Assembly (NCBI GenBank): GCA_037447335.1
Contig: JBBIGV010000012.1
Location: forward strand, 6,744 to 70,743
Source of the DNA: JBBIGV01 sp037447335
Lineage (GTDB): Bacteria > Bacteroidota > Ignavibacteria > Ignavibacteriales > Ignavibacteriaceae
Length of the DNA stretch: 64,000 bases
Direction of reading: 5' to 3'
The notes beneath the pieces are model-generated. The model was not told the origin of the DNA and searched no databases. It saw only the letters and a program-made list of their open reading frames with translations. This document shows positions 15,102 to 24,026 of this stretch, piece after piece. Every line of letters starts with the position of its first letter. Positions within the stretch are counted from its first letter, which is position 1. The translations under genes and the position numbers were made by a program.

Positions 15102-17156
15102 TTATTTAAGAATAGACATCTTTTTTACGGAAGAATAACCACCGGAAACAAGCCGGTAGAAATATACACCGGAAGATAAATCAGAAGCATCGAACTGAAC
15201 TTCATAGTAACCGGCAGACTGTCTTCTGTTAACCAGTTCGGCTACTTCGGCGCCCATAACATCATAAACTTTTAAGCTTACGTCGGATTCTTTTCCAATA
15301 TTATAAGAAATGGTAGTTGATGGATTGAACGGATTCGGATAGTTCTGTTCAAGCGAATAGTATCTTAACATCGAAGGGTCCTGCTCTATGCCGCCGGAAA
15401 CACCTTCATCAAACCATCTGATTACTCTTACAATAATAGAATCCCGTGTTGCCTTTTGAGTGATTTGTTCCATTCCAAAAGCAAAGTAAACCACCATAAA
15501 ATTATTTTTCACGGCTTTTAAACCGGCAACCTTAGTTCCAGTCCCATACCTCATAACCGGGGTTGCAAATTGGTTTGCCGGCGCAATCTCGTCAGGGGAT
15601 CTCTCGTACAGACTTCCTAATGAAAAGGCTATTCCATGTCCAATCGGGTCGTCTTCAATACCGCGGATCAGATTAAAGCCGCTGTGTCCCGTTATATAAT
15701 CGGCGATCAGATAGTTGTTGTAGAAACTTTGAGCAAATTGACTTTGACCGGTAGTTTCAAATATATCTTCGCCAATATCCTGCCCGCAAATAAAAAGTTT
15801 TCCACCGCCATCAAGGTAGTTTCGCAGCAAATTTACGTCCTGAACAGTGAATACAGGTACGGTTATGCCGGCAGCCCAGGCGATTACTTCAAAGTTCGAA
15901 ATATCTACACCGGGTGCCTGCAATGCACTGTGAGATACAAGAGCATAGCTGCCGGAGTAGGATTCATCAATGGTTTGTTTTATATGGTCGGCATATCCTT
16001 TATAACTTGCATCAACTATAAGAATATCTATTCCGGTAGTTGTAGCTGTCTTAAGGTCCGCTTCCGCAATCAAACCGATATTTGTTGATGTAATTTGTAA
16101 CGTGGTTGTTCCGTATCCATCAATACCGTTGGGAAAAACAGATACAGAAATAACAGCCGAATCACCTGCAGCCACATAAACAGAATCAGTTTGATTAAAG
16201 GGAAAAGTTCCGTTAGATGTGGTAAATTCACCTGTCCATCCAGCAGGCCCATTAATACCTGCACTTATGCAGTAAACATCATTTTGAAGACCCGTATTCC
16301 TGACTACCGTTGTGTAGTGTGCAGGCGAGGTGTTTGGTGTAATTATATCCGGATTAGCCGAATAAATTTGCGCCAGGTAATCATTAGTAAAAAGTTCCAT
16401 CTTGGCTGCCTGTTGTATTTCTGAATAAGAAAGCGGGGATGAAACCTTGTAAACAAATGCCACAATCTCACTGTTTTCAGGAACTATGTCAGAGGGTATC
16501 TCGTAATGCAGATTGTAAGATAATGTTTCACCGGTATTCCATGGGTTGCCATTGTTAATCGATTCGCCGAGCGCGCCGTTCAGCATAGCTCTCACAACAT
16601 GGTTGTGAACATAATTACTGCCGCCGGGGCAGGAAGTGTTTCCTGTTTGTGGATAAACCAAACCGCTCTCGAGCACTAAAACGCTCACTTTGTAATCGCC
16701 TGTAAGATCAGCGTGAGCAGTAGCGTTGATGGTTATGTTCAATTGTTTGGTATAATGATTAAAGGTTCGTTCAATTGAAACGTCAACATAGGCAAGTAAT
16801 GCATTTCTCTGGCTCATCAGGCTCATCCAGACGCCCCGCGATTGTGGAGGGCCGGTTCTGTCTATAACACCTGTTGGGTATCCGGAAAATCCCAGATAAG
16901 GAATAATCTCATTTCCCGGAAAGTTTCTCCAGGGATCGTTACTGCTTACAGGTCCATGGTATTCTATTGCAATTGCATTTGGCATTGCAAGCAGAATGTT
17001 ATCTATTATATCGTGACCGCATGGACACCATTGACACCAGGTACCGGTGCATGCTTCAATTACCGGGTTTCGCTGCACCTGTGCATTCAGGTGCAGCTGA
17101 AACATAAAAATTACCGGCAGAAGTATATAAGTTGATTTCATTAATAATGTTCTCAT
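15102..17156 (-). CDS. Omp28-related secreted protein with T9SS sorting domain (684 aa)
   Basis: Exported protein built of three parts. A signal peptide (1-25) precedes an Omp28-like, thioredoxin-related domain to about residue 250 with the Cys motif ACTGTWCQWCPCGH. Next is a region of about 340 residues with Ig-like strands and a glutamine-amidotransferase-like segment (LIVDASYKGYADHIKQTID; GGKLFICGQDIGEDIFETTG). It ends in a C-terminal T9SS domain (NYPNPFNPSTTISYN, KVYDVMGAEVAELV, GVYFYRLVSGGYSSVKKM). The N-terminal domain is closely similar to that of the next gene, so they are tandem paralogs. The cell-surface role is unknown; thiol chemistry is suggested by the Cys cluster. Confidence 0.85.
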   Translation of the reverse strand: MRTLLMKSTYILLPVIFMFQLHLNAQVQRNPVIEACTGTWCQWCPCGHDIIDNILLAMPNAIAIEYHGPVSSNDPWRNFPGNEIIPYLGFSGYPTGVIDRTGPPQSRGVWMSLMSQRNALLAYVDVSIERTFNHYTKQLNITINATAHADLTGDYKVSVLVLESGLVYPQTGNTSCPGGSNYVHNHVVRAMLNGALGESINNGNPWNTGETLSYNLHYEIPSDIVPENSEIVAFVYKVSSPLSYSEIQQAAKMELFTNDYLAQIYSANPDIITPNTSPAHYTTVVRNTGLQNDVYCISAGINGPAGWTGEFTTSNGTFPFNQTDSVYVAAGDSAVISVSVFPNGIDGYGTTTLQITSTNIGLIAEADLKTATTTGIDILIVDASYKGYADHIKQTIDESYSGSYALVSHSALQAPGVDISNFEVIAWAAGITVPVFTVQDVNLLRNYLDGGGKLFICGQDIGEDIFETTGQSQFAQSFYNNYLIADYITGHSGFNLIRGIEDDPIGHGIAFSLGSLYERSPDEIAPANQFATPVMRYGTGTKVAGLKAVKNNFMVVYFAFGMEQITQKATRDSIIVRVIRWFDEGVSGGIEQDPSMLRYYSLEQNYPNPFNPSTTISYNIGKESDVSLKVYDVMGAEVAELVNRRQSAGYYEVQFDASDLSSGVYFYRLVSGGYSSVKKMSILK

Positions 17157-17208
17157 TTAACTGCCTTAAATTTAAAGGTGATTTTGTTTTCCGAAACCGG
17201 TCTAAAAT

Positions 17209-18675
17209 TTATTTAAGAATCGTCATCTTCTTTGCAGAAGAATAATTTCCGGAGATTAATTTATACACATACACACCGGATGACAGAGTCGAAGCATCAA
17301 ACTCTATGACGTAGTTTCCTGAATCCCGATGTTCGTTTACTAACACTGCTACTTCACTTCCCATCATATCATAAACCTTAAGGCTTACATGTCCGGCCTG
17401 CGGTATTGAAAATCTGATATTTGTTGACGGGTTAAACGGGTTAGGATAATTCTGCTCTAAGTTATAGGCAAAGGGTTTCTCAACCGGATCAACAGAAACT
17501 GTAGATTGTGTTCCGTTTGCTTCCAGTTCAATTTCAATTTTATCATCAGGATTGTAAAAATTCTCAGCTTCAATTTTTATTATTCCGGTGCCAACTGTTA
17601 CATCTGTAAGAACCTTCACATAAAGTTTTCTTGATTCTTCAGGCACAAGGAATTTACTGCCGAAATCAGGAGTTGTTGAAATAAAATCAGTCATATAGTC
17701 GAAGCAGCTATCCTCATAGCACATTTGAGATGTCCAGCCAACCGGCAGATCATTCTGAGTTCTTGTAAAGTTCAGAATAAGCGGCAGTTCTGCATTGTTA
17801 GCAAAATCCAGGTCAAAAACTAATTCTGATCCGATAGTATCTGTTAACATTGTTGTGGCTGCAGTAAATTCAAATGCATCTGCAGGATAAGGATTATCGA
17901 GAGTCAGATCTTGTTTAACTGCCTGTTGCATTTCTCCCAGGTTAAGTGGAGAGTTTTGTTTATAAACAAACGAGATGAAATCCATATTGGTATCAACGAA
18001 TGCGGTTGGTACTTCATAAGTTAAATTCTTTATATACCAGATGCCGCTGCGCCATTGAATGCCTGTGCTTATCTGCTCTCCCAGGTGTCCATTGATCATA
18101 TCCCTTACAACGTGATCGTGAATGTAATTTGTGCCTCCCGGGCACGAACTGTTACCGGTTTGCGGATAAACAAGCCCGCTTTCTGTAACAACAAAATTGA
18201 TATTATACAACCCATCAAGGATTTCAAGACTCTTGGCGAATGCTATTACATTTAACTCTCTGGTATTAGCATCATATTGCTTAATAATGTGAAGATCAAC
18301 CTTAGCTGCCTGACTGTTGCGGCTTAACATATTTGAGTACCAAACGCCTCTGGAAACCGGGGCAGATGTCCTGTCAATAATTCCTGTTGGATAACCGCTG
18401 AATCCAAGAGCAGGAATTATTCCATTACCGTTAAAATTTCTGAAAGGATCGCTGCTGTTTGCCGGACCATGATAGCTAAGGATAACTGCATTGGGAATGT
18501 TGGGTAAAATAATATCCTTAATGATAGAATGCCCGCAGGGACACCACTGGCACCACGTTCCTGTGCAATATTCAAGAACAGGATTTCGCTGTACCTGAGC
18601 CTGAGTAACCTGATTTGGCTGTATCAGTAAAACCAAAGCCAATACCATTGAAATTTTCAGTACTGCACTTTTCAT
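17209..18675 (-). CDS. Omp28-related secreted protein with T9SS sorting domain (488 aa)
   Basis: Tandem paralog of the preceding 684-aa protein. It has a signal peptide (1-26) and then the same Omp28 domain with YCTGTWCQWCPCGHSIIKD, SYHGPANSSDPF and ESGLVYPQTGNSSCPGGTNY. A beta-rich middle section about residues 270-385 is shared with the 253-aa protein at 14214. It ends in a T9SS sorting domain (NYPNPFNPSTNIRFS, KVYDMMGSEVAVLVNEH). An AAAGGAG ribosome site lies before the ATG. The 52-nt gap to the next gene suggests one transcript. Confidence 0.86.
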   Translation of the reverse strand: MKSAVLKISMVLALVLLIQPNQVTQAQVQRNPVLEYCTGTWCQWCPCGHSIIKDIILPNIPNAVILSYHGPANSSDPFRNFNGNGIIPALGFSGYPTGIIDRTSAPVSRGVWYSNMLSRNSQAAKVDLHIIKQYDANTRELNVIAFAKSLEILDGLYNINFVVTESGLVYPQTGNSSCPGGTNYIHDHVVRDMINGHLGEQISTGIQWRSGIWYIKNLTYEVPTAFVDTNMDFISFVYKQNSPLNLGEMQQAVKQDLTLDNPYPADAFEFTAATTMLTDTIGSELVFDLDFANNAELPLILNFTRTQNDLPVGWTSQMCYEDSCFDYMTDFISTTPDFGSKFLVPEESRKLYVKVLTDVTVGTGIIKIEAENFYNPDDKIEIELEANGTQSTVSVDPVEKPFAYNLEQNYPNPFNPSTNIRFSIPQAGHVSLKVYDMMGSEVAVLVNEHRDSGNYVIEFDASTLSSGVYVYKLISGNYSSAKKMTILK

Positions 18676-18723
18676 AACGAATCTCCTTTTGATTATTTAA
18701 ATGAATTTTTAAGAGCTTACTTT

Positions 18724-19725
18724 TCAGAATGTTGAACCTGTTTGAAAAACCTCTTTGGTTGCATGATCCTGAATAAAAGCTACAACGTTTAATTTTCCGT
18801 TCCATTTAGGAGAAATTTCAACTTCCCATTCGAAGTTATAAGTGCCAGGTTGATTAAGATTACTTATTGCTTCTCCCGAACTATTCGGAATCATTGTTCT
18901 CATTACATCATAAAATTTTCTTTCGCCGTTAGATCCTGGCGGCGAGGGGAATTCTATATCGGTTTCAGTAATTACAGTATGCAAGGCAAGATTAGAAAAG
19001 TCAACCCCGGCAGGATCAATTGTCTGAACCGTGACTTTTATTTTATAAGTATTTCCAATCGCATTTGCCTCTGTTATAATATTAAATGGAGGAGCAAGTG
19101 CAAGTCTTTCCTCAATTCTTTGTTTGATAGCGTTAGAGTCTAGTGACGATGGTCTTAACAATCCGTCTATACGTGTTGTTGGCGCAGAAAAAACATTATA
19201 GTATTGTATTCTTGCATTGCTATGGTCTTTATTCTCAAGATAAAAGAGATCATTCGGTGCGGGAAAGTTTGTCGGGTATTTTATTGCAACAAGCTTTGCT
19301 GTGCCGAAGGTTGTAGTAAGTAAATTGTGGATGATGATGTTTGAGATTACACAGGGGTCGCAGCTAACATTGGCAAAATCTTCCAGAAGAACAATTTTAC
19401 TTACTGTTACAGGCTCAAGATCAAAATAGATGTTGTATATGGAATCTTTTTCAACAATTATATTTTGTGAGATTGCAAGATAATTTTCCTTTTCCAGCCG
19501 TATAGTTCTCTCGCCAACCGGAGCCAGGACAGTATCCGGTGTAACTTTGCCTGAATTTTCATTATCAATAAATATTGATGCGCCGGAGATGTTCGAAGTA
19601 ACGTAGATAATTCCGTAATCAACAGGAGGTATAACCGGAGTTGTTGGCGGATTCGTTTTACAACCAACAAAGATTAGTAAAAACAACAGGCAAAATATTT
19701 TGAAGGAACTTCTCATATCCATCAT
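18724..19725 (-). CDS. Lipoprotein with PEGA and Omp28-like domains
   Basis: A 333-residue surface or periplasmic lipoprotein: signal with lipobox LIFVGC at Cys22. A PEGA repeat-type domain (IIYVTSNISGASIFIDNENS; KVTPDTVLAPVGERTIRLEK) spans about residues 38-110. An Omp28/thioredoxin-like domain follows, starting LLEDFANVSCDPCVISN, where SCDPC is a CxxC redox-type motif. It lacks a T9SS sorting domain, unlike its two downstream paralogs, so it may be an anchored partner. It is the first gene of the minus-strand block, with promoter expected in 19726-19800. Confidence 0.82.
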   Translation of the reverse strand: MMDMRSSFKIFCLLFLLIFVGCKTNPPTTPVIPPVDYGIIYVTSNISGASIFIDNENSGKVTPDTVLAPVGERTIRLEKENYLAISQNIIVEKDSIYNIYFDLEPVTVSKIVLLEDFANVSCDPCVISNIIIHNLLTTTFGTAKLVAIKYPTNFPAPNDLFYLENKDHSNARIQYYNVFSAPTTRIDGLLRPSSLDSNAIKQRIEERLALAPPFNIITEANAIGNTYKIKVTVQTIDPAGVDFSNLALHTVITETDIEFPSPPGSNGERKFYDVMRTMIPNSSGEAISNLNQPGTYNFEWEVEISPKWNGKLNVVAFIQDHATKEVFQTGSTF

Positions 19726-20107
19726 TCTTAATACTCAATCTTTGCGTAAGGCAATGAAAATTATTTATTATTTATCTAAAATCAAAAGAAAATCAACAGG
19801 GGATAAAAAATGCTTACTCAAAAAATGACAAATCATTCTTTTCTACACAATTAAGGGAAAGCATGCAATATATAATTAGAATTATTTATGCACGGGATTG
19901 AATATCATTAAACAGCGGAAATGTGAACCGGCATTATGAGTTAATCAATAACCACCCCGAACCGGCTGTTGTAAATCTTTATTGCTTTATCAATAAGAAT
20001 TTAATTGCTACATTTGCTGTGAAAATTGTCAGGATATAGAAAATTCCGTTTCGGAAGAATATCCGGTAGTCTGTTTACCTAAGTATTTAATTATTTTGGA
20101 ACTAAGA
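19726..20107. other. Intergenic region between divergent genes
   Basis: About 380 nt between the PEGA/Omp28 lipoprotein gene and the Trm112-like gene. It is AT-rich with no convincing ORF, tRNA or riboswitch. A small TTCCG-TTT-CGGAA hairpin sits near 20045. It must hold the two divergent promoters, but no clear -33/-7 pair stands out. Confidence 0.5.
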
Positions 20108-20323
20108 ATGTTAAGTAAAGAATTGCATGAAATACTTTGCTGCCCGGAATCAGGAGCCGACCTCGTTCTAGACGGCAGCCGCTTGGTTTCGGTTGATAAA
20201 AACACACGCCTTCGTTACAGAATAGATAACAATATACCCATCATGCTTGTTGAAGAATCTGAGCAATTGAGTGTAGAGGAATGGACAGCCATAATGAAAA
20301 AGCATGGAGTTGAACTAAAATAA
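20108..20323 (+). CDS. Trm112/UPF0434-like small protein
   Basis: A 71-residue protein starting MLSKELHEILCCPESGADL. The layout (ELLxxLxCPxxxxxL, short beta segments, LRYRIDNNIPIMLVEE) is that of the Trm112/YcaR family; eukaryotic members activate methyltransferases. Only a CC pair is present in the N-terminal half and no second CxxC, so zinc binding is doubtful. The ATG at 20108 is preferred over a TTG 12 nt upstream. It precedes a membrane methyltransferase-like gene by 52 nt, which may be meaningful given the activator role of the family. Confidence 0.78.
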   Translation: MLSKELHEILCCPESGADLVLDGSRLVSVDKNTRLRYRIDNNIPIMLVEESEQLSVEEWTAIMKKHGVELK

Positions 20324-20375
20324 TTCTCTTAAACCTGTCTTACGCAGAATTGTGCTCACAAATATGCCGGAATAA

Positions 20376-20954
20376 ATGGACCCAATAAATATAGTAGTCG
20401 GATTAAATATAATAGCAACATTCGGAGCTAACCTGCCCGGTGCAAAGAAAGGTTTGAGGTCTGCTGTTAGCCCGCCGAGAGATAAACCGAAAACGTATTT
20501 ACAATGGCTGCCGGTTGTTTTATCCACTACTACGCTGATTTTTTTGATACTTGGTGTTTTCCAGATAGGCACTTTTAAATATGACGATGATATTGAGCAG
20601 GCAAGGTTAACCGGAATGATAGTTTATCTGATTTTTTCATGGGCACAGGTATGGGCATATAAAACACTTGGTGAAAGTTACTCACAGGATATTCTGATAT
20701 TCAGAGACCATAAGCTTGTTTCAAAAGGACCTTTCAGGTTTATCAGGCATCCGCAGTACTTATCACAAATAATGATGGATATAAGCGGTGGGCTGGCAAC
20801 AATGAGTTTTCTGCTTATGCCCATCGCAGTTTTACAGATACCTTTTCTTATTATGCGGGGATTGAAAGAGGATAGGCTGCTTGAAAGATACTTTAAAGAA
20901 GAATATCATTCATACAAAAAAAGAAGCGGATTCATGTTTCCGTTTTTAGGATAA
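20376..20954 (+). CDS. Isoprenylcysteine carboxyl methyltransferase/PEMT-like membrane protein
   Basis: Membrane protein of 192 residues with about 5 helices. The SAM-binding C-terminal signature of ICMT/PEMT-like methyltransferases is clear: GPFRFIRHPQYLSQI near 125-140, and later LKEDRLLERYFKEEYHSYKK near 165-185. These enzymes methylate lipids or prenylated substrates; the bacterial substrate is unknown. It lies between a Trm112-like protein and a cell-wall amidase and is probably co-transcribed with both. Confidence 0.83.
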   Translation: MDPINIVVGLNIIATFGANLPGAKKGLRSAVSPPRDKPKTYLQWLPVVLSTTTLIFLILGVFQIGTFKYDDDIEQARLTGMIVYLIFSWAQVWAYKTLGESYSQDILIFRDHKLVSKGPFRFIRHPQYLSQIMMDISGGLATMSFLLMPIAVLQIPFLIMRGLKEDRLLERYFKEEYHSYKKRSGFMFPFLG

Positions 20955-20969
20955 GAGTTTTTACCGGAT

Positions 20970-22544
20970 ATGGTTATAAGATACATAATTATCATACTTT
21001 TCCTGCTGCCTTTATCTTTAAATGCACAAAGGACTCAGCTTACGGTAATTACGGATAAAGGCGTAAATTACTTACCCGCATATGAGCGGCAGGGAATAAT
21101 TTATTTCTCAATTAAGCATCTTGCTGAACCACTTGATATTCCATACTACTTTGATAATAAAAGCGGTAAGATAGAAATCCGGTTTCCGTACCAGCATATA
21201 CGCTTTACAAATCGTAACCCTGTAATCGTTATAATAAATGCAGCGGACAGGCAAAGCAAAATTCATCAGCTTCCAACCTCAACATATTTGATTGATAACG
21301 AAATTTATGTCCCGCTTGTTTATACTGCATCGGTTATTGAAGGAGCTTACAGGCGAACCTTTGTTATCGAATCAGGAGACAGACTTCGAATAAAGGAAAG
21401 TCCGCCAATCGCCGAGATGAAGGAAGAACCAAAAAAAGATGAAAAAGAAATTAGAGAACCTCCACCTCCTCCAAAACGCTATTACGACATCACAGGGATA
21501 ACTATTGAGGAGAAAGCAAACGGAACTTTGGTAAGAGTTCATTCAAAAAAGAATATCGCTACTTATAACAGCAGCATTAAGGACGGAAAGCTGAGCATCG
21601 TTTTCAGAAATGTAAGTGTTGATACAGCGGCAATAGAATCTGCCAAAGCGAGGGGTATAATTAAAAATGTTTTAGCGTCAAATGCAGGAAGAGATGCTCT
21701 ATTCAATTTTACACTAACCGGTGAACATACAACCAGTGAAGTTCTGAATGCCGACGGCAGCAATGATATTTTGATCACTATCCATAATAAAATTTTTGTG
21801 CGCGATGAAACCCGCGACAGAATAAAATCAAAGTGGAGTTTTGATGTTGTGGTTCTGGATGCAGGACACGGCGGCAAAGATCCCGGTGCAATTGGTGTTA
21901 ATGGAGTCAAAGAAAAGGATGTTAACCTGGCTATTACACTTAAGCTCGGAAGCCTGATTGAAAAAAACATGCCCGGTGTTAAGGTTGTTTATACACGTAA
22001 GACGAATACTTTTGTTGAATTGTATAAAAGAGGTAAAATTGCAAATGACAATAACGGGAAACTGTTTATTTCTATCCACTGCAACTCGATGCCTAAAAAG
22101 CCAAGCGATGCAAACGGATTTGAAGTTTACCTGTTAAGACCGGGCAGAACGCAAGAAGCTATTGCCATTGCGGAAAGGGAAAACAGCGTTATACAATTTG
22201 AAGATGACCCGCAGCGTTATCAGCAATTAACCGATGAAAATTTTATTCTTGTCAGCATGGCTCACTCCGCCTATATGAAATATTCAGAAAGATTTGCAGA
22301 TTTGCTTAACAGACAATTTAGTAATGATCTTGAACTTTCTTCAAGAGGCGTTAAGCAGGCAGGTTTTTATGTACTAGTAGGCGCTTCAATGCCAAGCGTT
22401 CTGATTGAGACAGGTTTTCTTTCAAACACCCGCGATGCAAAATATCTTGCAAGCAAGCAGGGACAAGAGAAAATTGCAGCTTCTATCTTCGAAGCGATAA
22501 AAAAATACAAAGAGCATTATGAGAGGGAAATGGATGCGGGATAA
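20970..22544 (+). CDS. N-acetylmuramoyl-L-alanine amidase (AmiC type) with N-terminal AMIN-like region
   Basis: Secreted zinc amidase that cleaves the peptide from peptidoglycan glycans. Parts in order: signal peptide (1-19, ending LNAQ); a copper-amine-oxidase-N-like fold, YLPAYERQGIIYFSIKHLAE to about 140; a Lys/Glu and Pro-rich linker; an AMIN-like domain about 170-270; and the Amidase_3 domain. Catalytic landmarks are VVLDAGHGGKDPGAIG, then the conserved Glu in VNGVKEKDVNLAI, SIHCNSMP, and the C-terminal VLIETGFLSN. Length 524 aa fits the modular Bacteroidota amidases. The following hemN starts 35 nt later. Confidence 0.92.
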   Translation: MVIRYIIIILFLLPLSLNAQRTQLTVITDKGVNYLPAYERQGIIYFSIKHLAEPLDIPYYFDNKSGKIEIRFPYQHIRFTNRNPVIVIINAADRQSKIHQLPTSTYLIDNEIYVPLVYTASVIEGAYRRTFVIESGDRLRIKESPPIAEMKEEPKKDEKEIREPPPPPKRYYDITGITIEEKANGTLVRVHSKKNIATYNSSIKDGKLSIVFRNVSVDTAAIESAKARGIIKNVLASNAGRDALFNFTLTGEHTTSEVLNADGSNDILITIHNKIFVRDETRDRIKSKWSFDVVVLDAGHGGKDPGAIGVNGVKEKDVNLAITLKLGSLIEKNMPGVKVVYTRKTNTFVELYKRGKIANDNNGKLFISIHCNSMPKKPSDANGFEVYLLRPGRTQEAIAIAERENSVIQFEDDPQRYQQLTDENFILVSMAHSAYMKYSERFADLLNRQFSNDLELSSRGVKQAGFYVLVGASMPSVLIETGFLSNTRDAKYLASKQGQEKIAASIFEAIKKYKEHYEREMDAG

Positions 22545-22579
22545 ATCTATTGTTAAAATCAAAAACGAGTATATATTTT

Positions 22580-23956
22580 ATGTTTGAAATAGACTTAAAG
22601 AAATTCAGAAAGTATGATAAACCGGGACCGCGCTATACCAGCTATCCCACAGCCCCGCACTTTAATGAAAGTTTTACACACGAAATTTTTCTTGACGAAA
22701 TAATAAAAACAAACTACGGAAGCGGGCTGCCGGATCTTTCGCTTTACTTTCATCTTCCTTACTGTGATACGCTGTGTTATTTCTGCGGATGCAATATGAT
22801 AATTACACGCAACCGCGACCGTGTTAATGATTATATAAGTTATGTTAAAAAGGAAATTGATTTGCTCAGAGCATATATTTTGACAAACAGACAGGTTGCT
22901 CAACATCATTGGGGAGGAGGCACTCCCACTCACTGCACACCCGATGAAATAAATGACCTGGCTTCATATATCAACAAATCATTTTCGTTCAAAGAAAATT
23001 CAGAGAATAGCTGCGAGATAGACCCGCGCGATCTTACACGTACACATCTTGAAGCTCTGAGAAACAATGGTTTCAACCGAATAAGTATGGGTGTGCAGGA
23101 TTTTAATGAACAGGTTCAGAAATCTGTTAGCAGAGTTCAGCCGGAAGATATAACGCGGCAAACCATCCAATGGATCAGGGAACTCGGATTCGAAAGCATT
23201 AATCTTGATCTCATCTACGGACTTCCTTTTCAAACTGTAGAAACATTCGCCGATACTGTTGATAAGATAATAGAAATCTCACCCGATCGCATTGCCGTGT
23301 TCAACTATGCGCACGTGCCGTGGATGAAAAAACATATGGCTTTAATTCATCCTGATGATATTCCTGTTCCGGAAGTAAAACTTGAAATTCTTAAAATGAC
23401 AATTGAAAAACTGACCGGGGCGGGATATGTTTTTATCGGGATGGATCACTTTGCCAAACCGGATGATGAATTATCAATAGCGCTAAAGGAGAAAAAACTT
23501 TACAGAAATTTCCAGGGCTATACTACCAATGCAGGTGCTGATCTCTATGCGATGGGAATTACTTCTATAAGCCAGCTAAAAAATATTTATGCGCAGAATT
23601 ACAAGACGGAAAAAGAATATTACAATTCACTCGACAACGAAACACTTCCGACAGCCAAAGGTTATAAGCTGAATGAAGACGATCATATCCGCCGTGAAGT
23701 AATTATGAGACTTATGTGCGACTTTGAACTGCAATTCAAGCCAGTAGAAGAAAAGTTTAAAATTGATTTCAAAAAATATTTTGAATGGGGATTAAGCAAT
23801 CTTAATGAAATGATCGGCGATGGTCTTGTCGAAATGGATGATTCCGGAATAAAAGTTAAGGATATGGGCAGGCTGCTTATCCGCAACATCGCAATGAACT
23901 TTGACGGGTTTATTGAGAGGAAAGAAGATACGGCAAAGTATTCGAGAACTGTTTAA
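22580..23956 (+). CDS. hemN: Oxygen-independent coproporphyrinogen III oxidase
   Basis: Radical-SAM enzyme converting coproporphyrinogen III to protoporphyrinogen IX without oxygen. The N-terminal signature GPRYTSYPTAPHF is diagnostic for true HemN, and the 4Fe-4S motif is C-x3-C-x2-C in FHLPYCDTLCYFCGCN. WGGGTPT, SMGVQDFN and DLIYGLPFQT are all present. The ATG at 22580 gives 458 aa, the normal HemN length; an upstream TTG would add ten non-conserved residues. Two more heme genes follow within 7 kb, so this is a loose heme neighbourhood. Confidence 0.96.
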   Translation: MFEIDLKKFRKYDKPGPRYTSYPTAPHFNESFTHEIFLDEIIKTNYGSGLPDLSLYFHLPYCDTLCYFCGCNMIITRNRDRVNDYISYVKKEIDLLRAYILTNRQVAQHHWGGGTPTHCTPDEINDLASYINKSFSFKENSENSCEIDPRDLTRTHLEALRNNGFNRISMGVQDFNEQVQKSVSRVQPEDITRQTIQWIRELGFESINLDLIYGLPFQTVETFADTVDKIIEISPDRIAVFNYAHVPWMKKHMALIHPDDIPVPEVKLEILKMTIEKLTGAGYVFIGMDHFAKPDDELSIALKEKKLYRNFQGYTTNAGADLYAMGITSISQLKNIYAQNYKTEKEYYNSLDNETLPTAKGYKLNEDDHIRREVIMRLMCDFELQFKPVEEKFKIDFKKYFEWGLSNLNEMIGDGLVEMDDSGIKVKDMGRLLIRNIAMNFDGFIERKEDTAKYSRTV

Positions 23957-24026
23957 CAGCGCTGATATACACAACAATGATGCATACCTGATACTTTCTT
24001 GTTAATAGTGTAAGCCGGTAAGCTCT

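Noticed and set aside
15636..16088. 150-residue frame antisense to the Omp28-related gene
   Set aside because: It lies wholly within a well-supported gene and has no recognisable domain; same judgement for 26231-26683 and 2447-2812.
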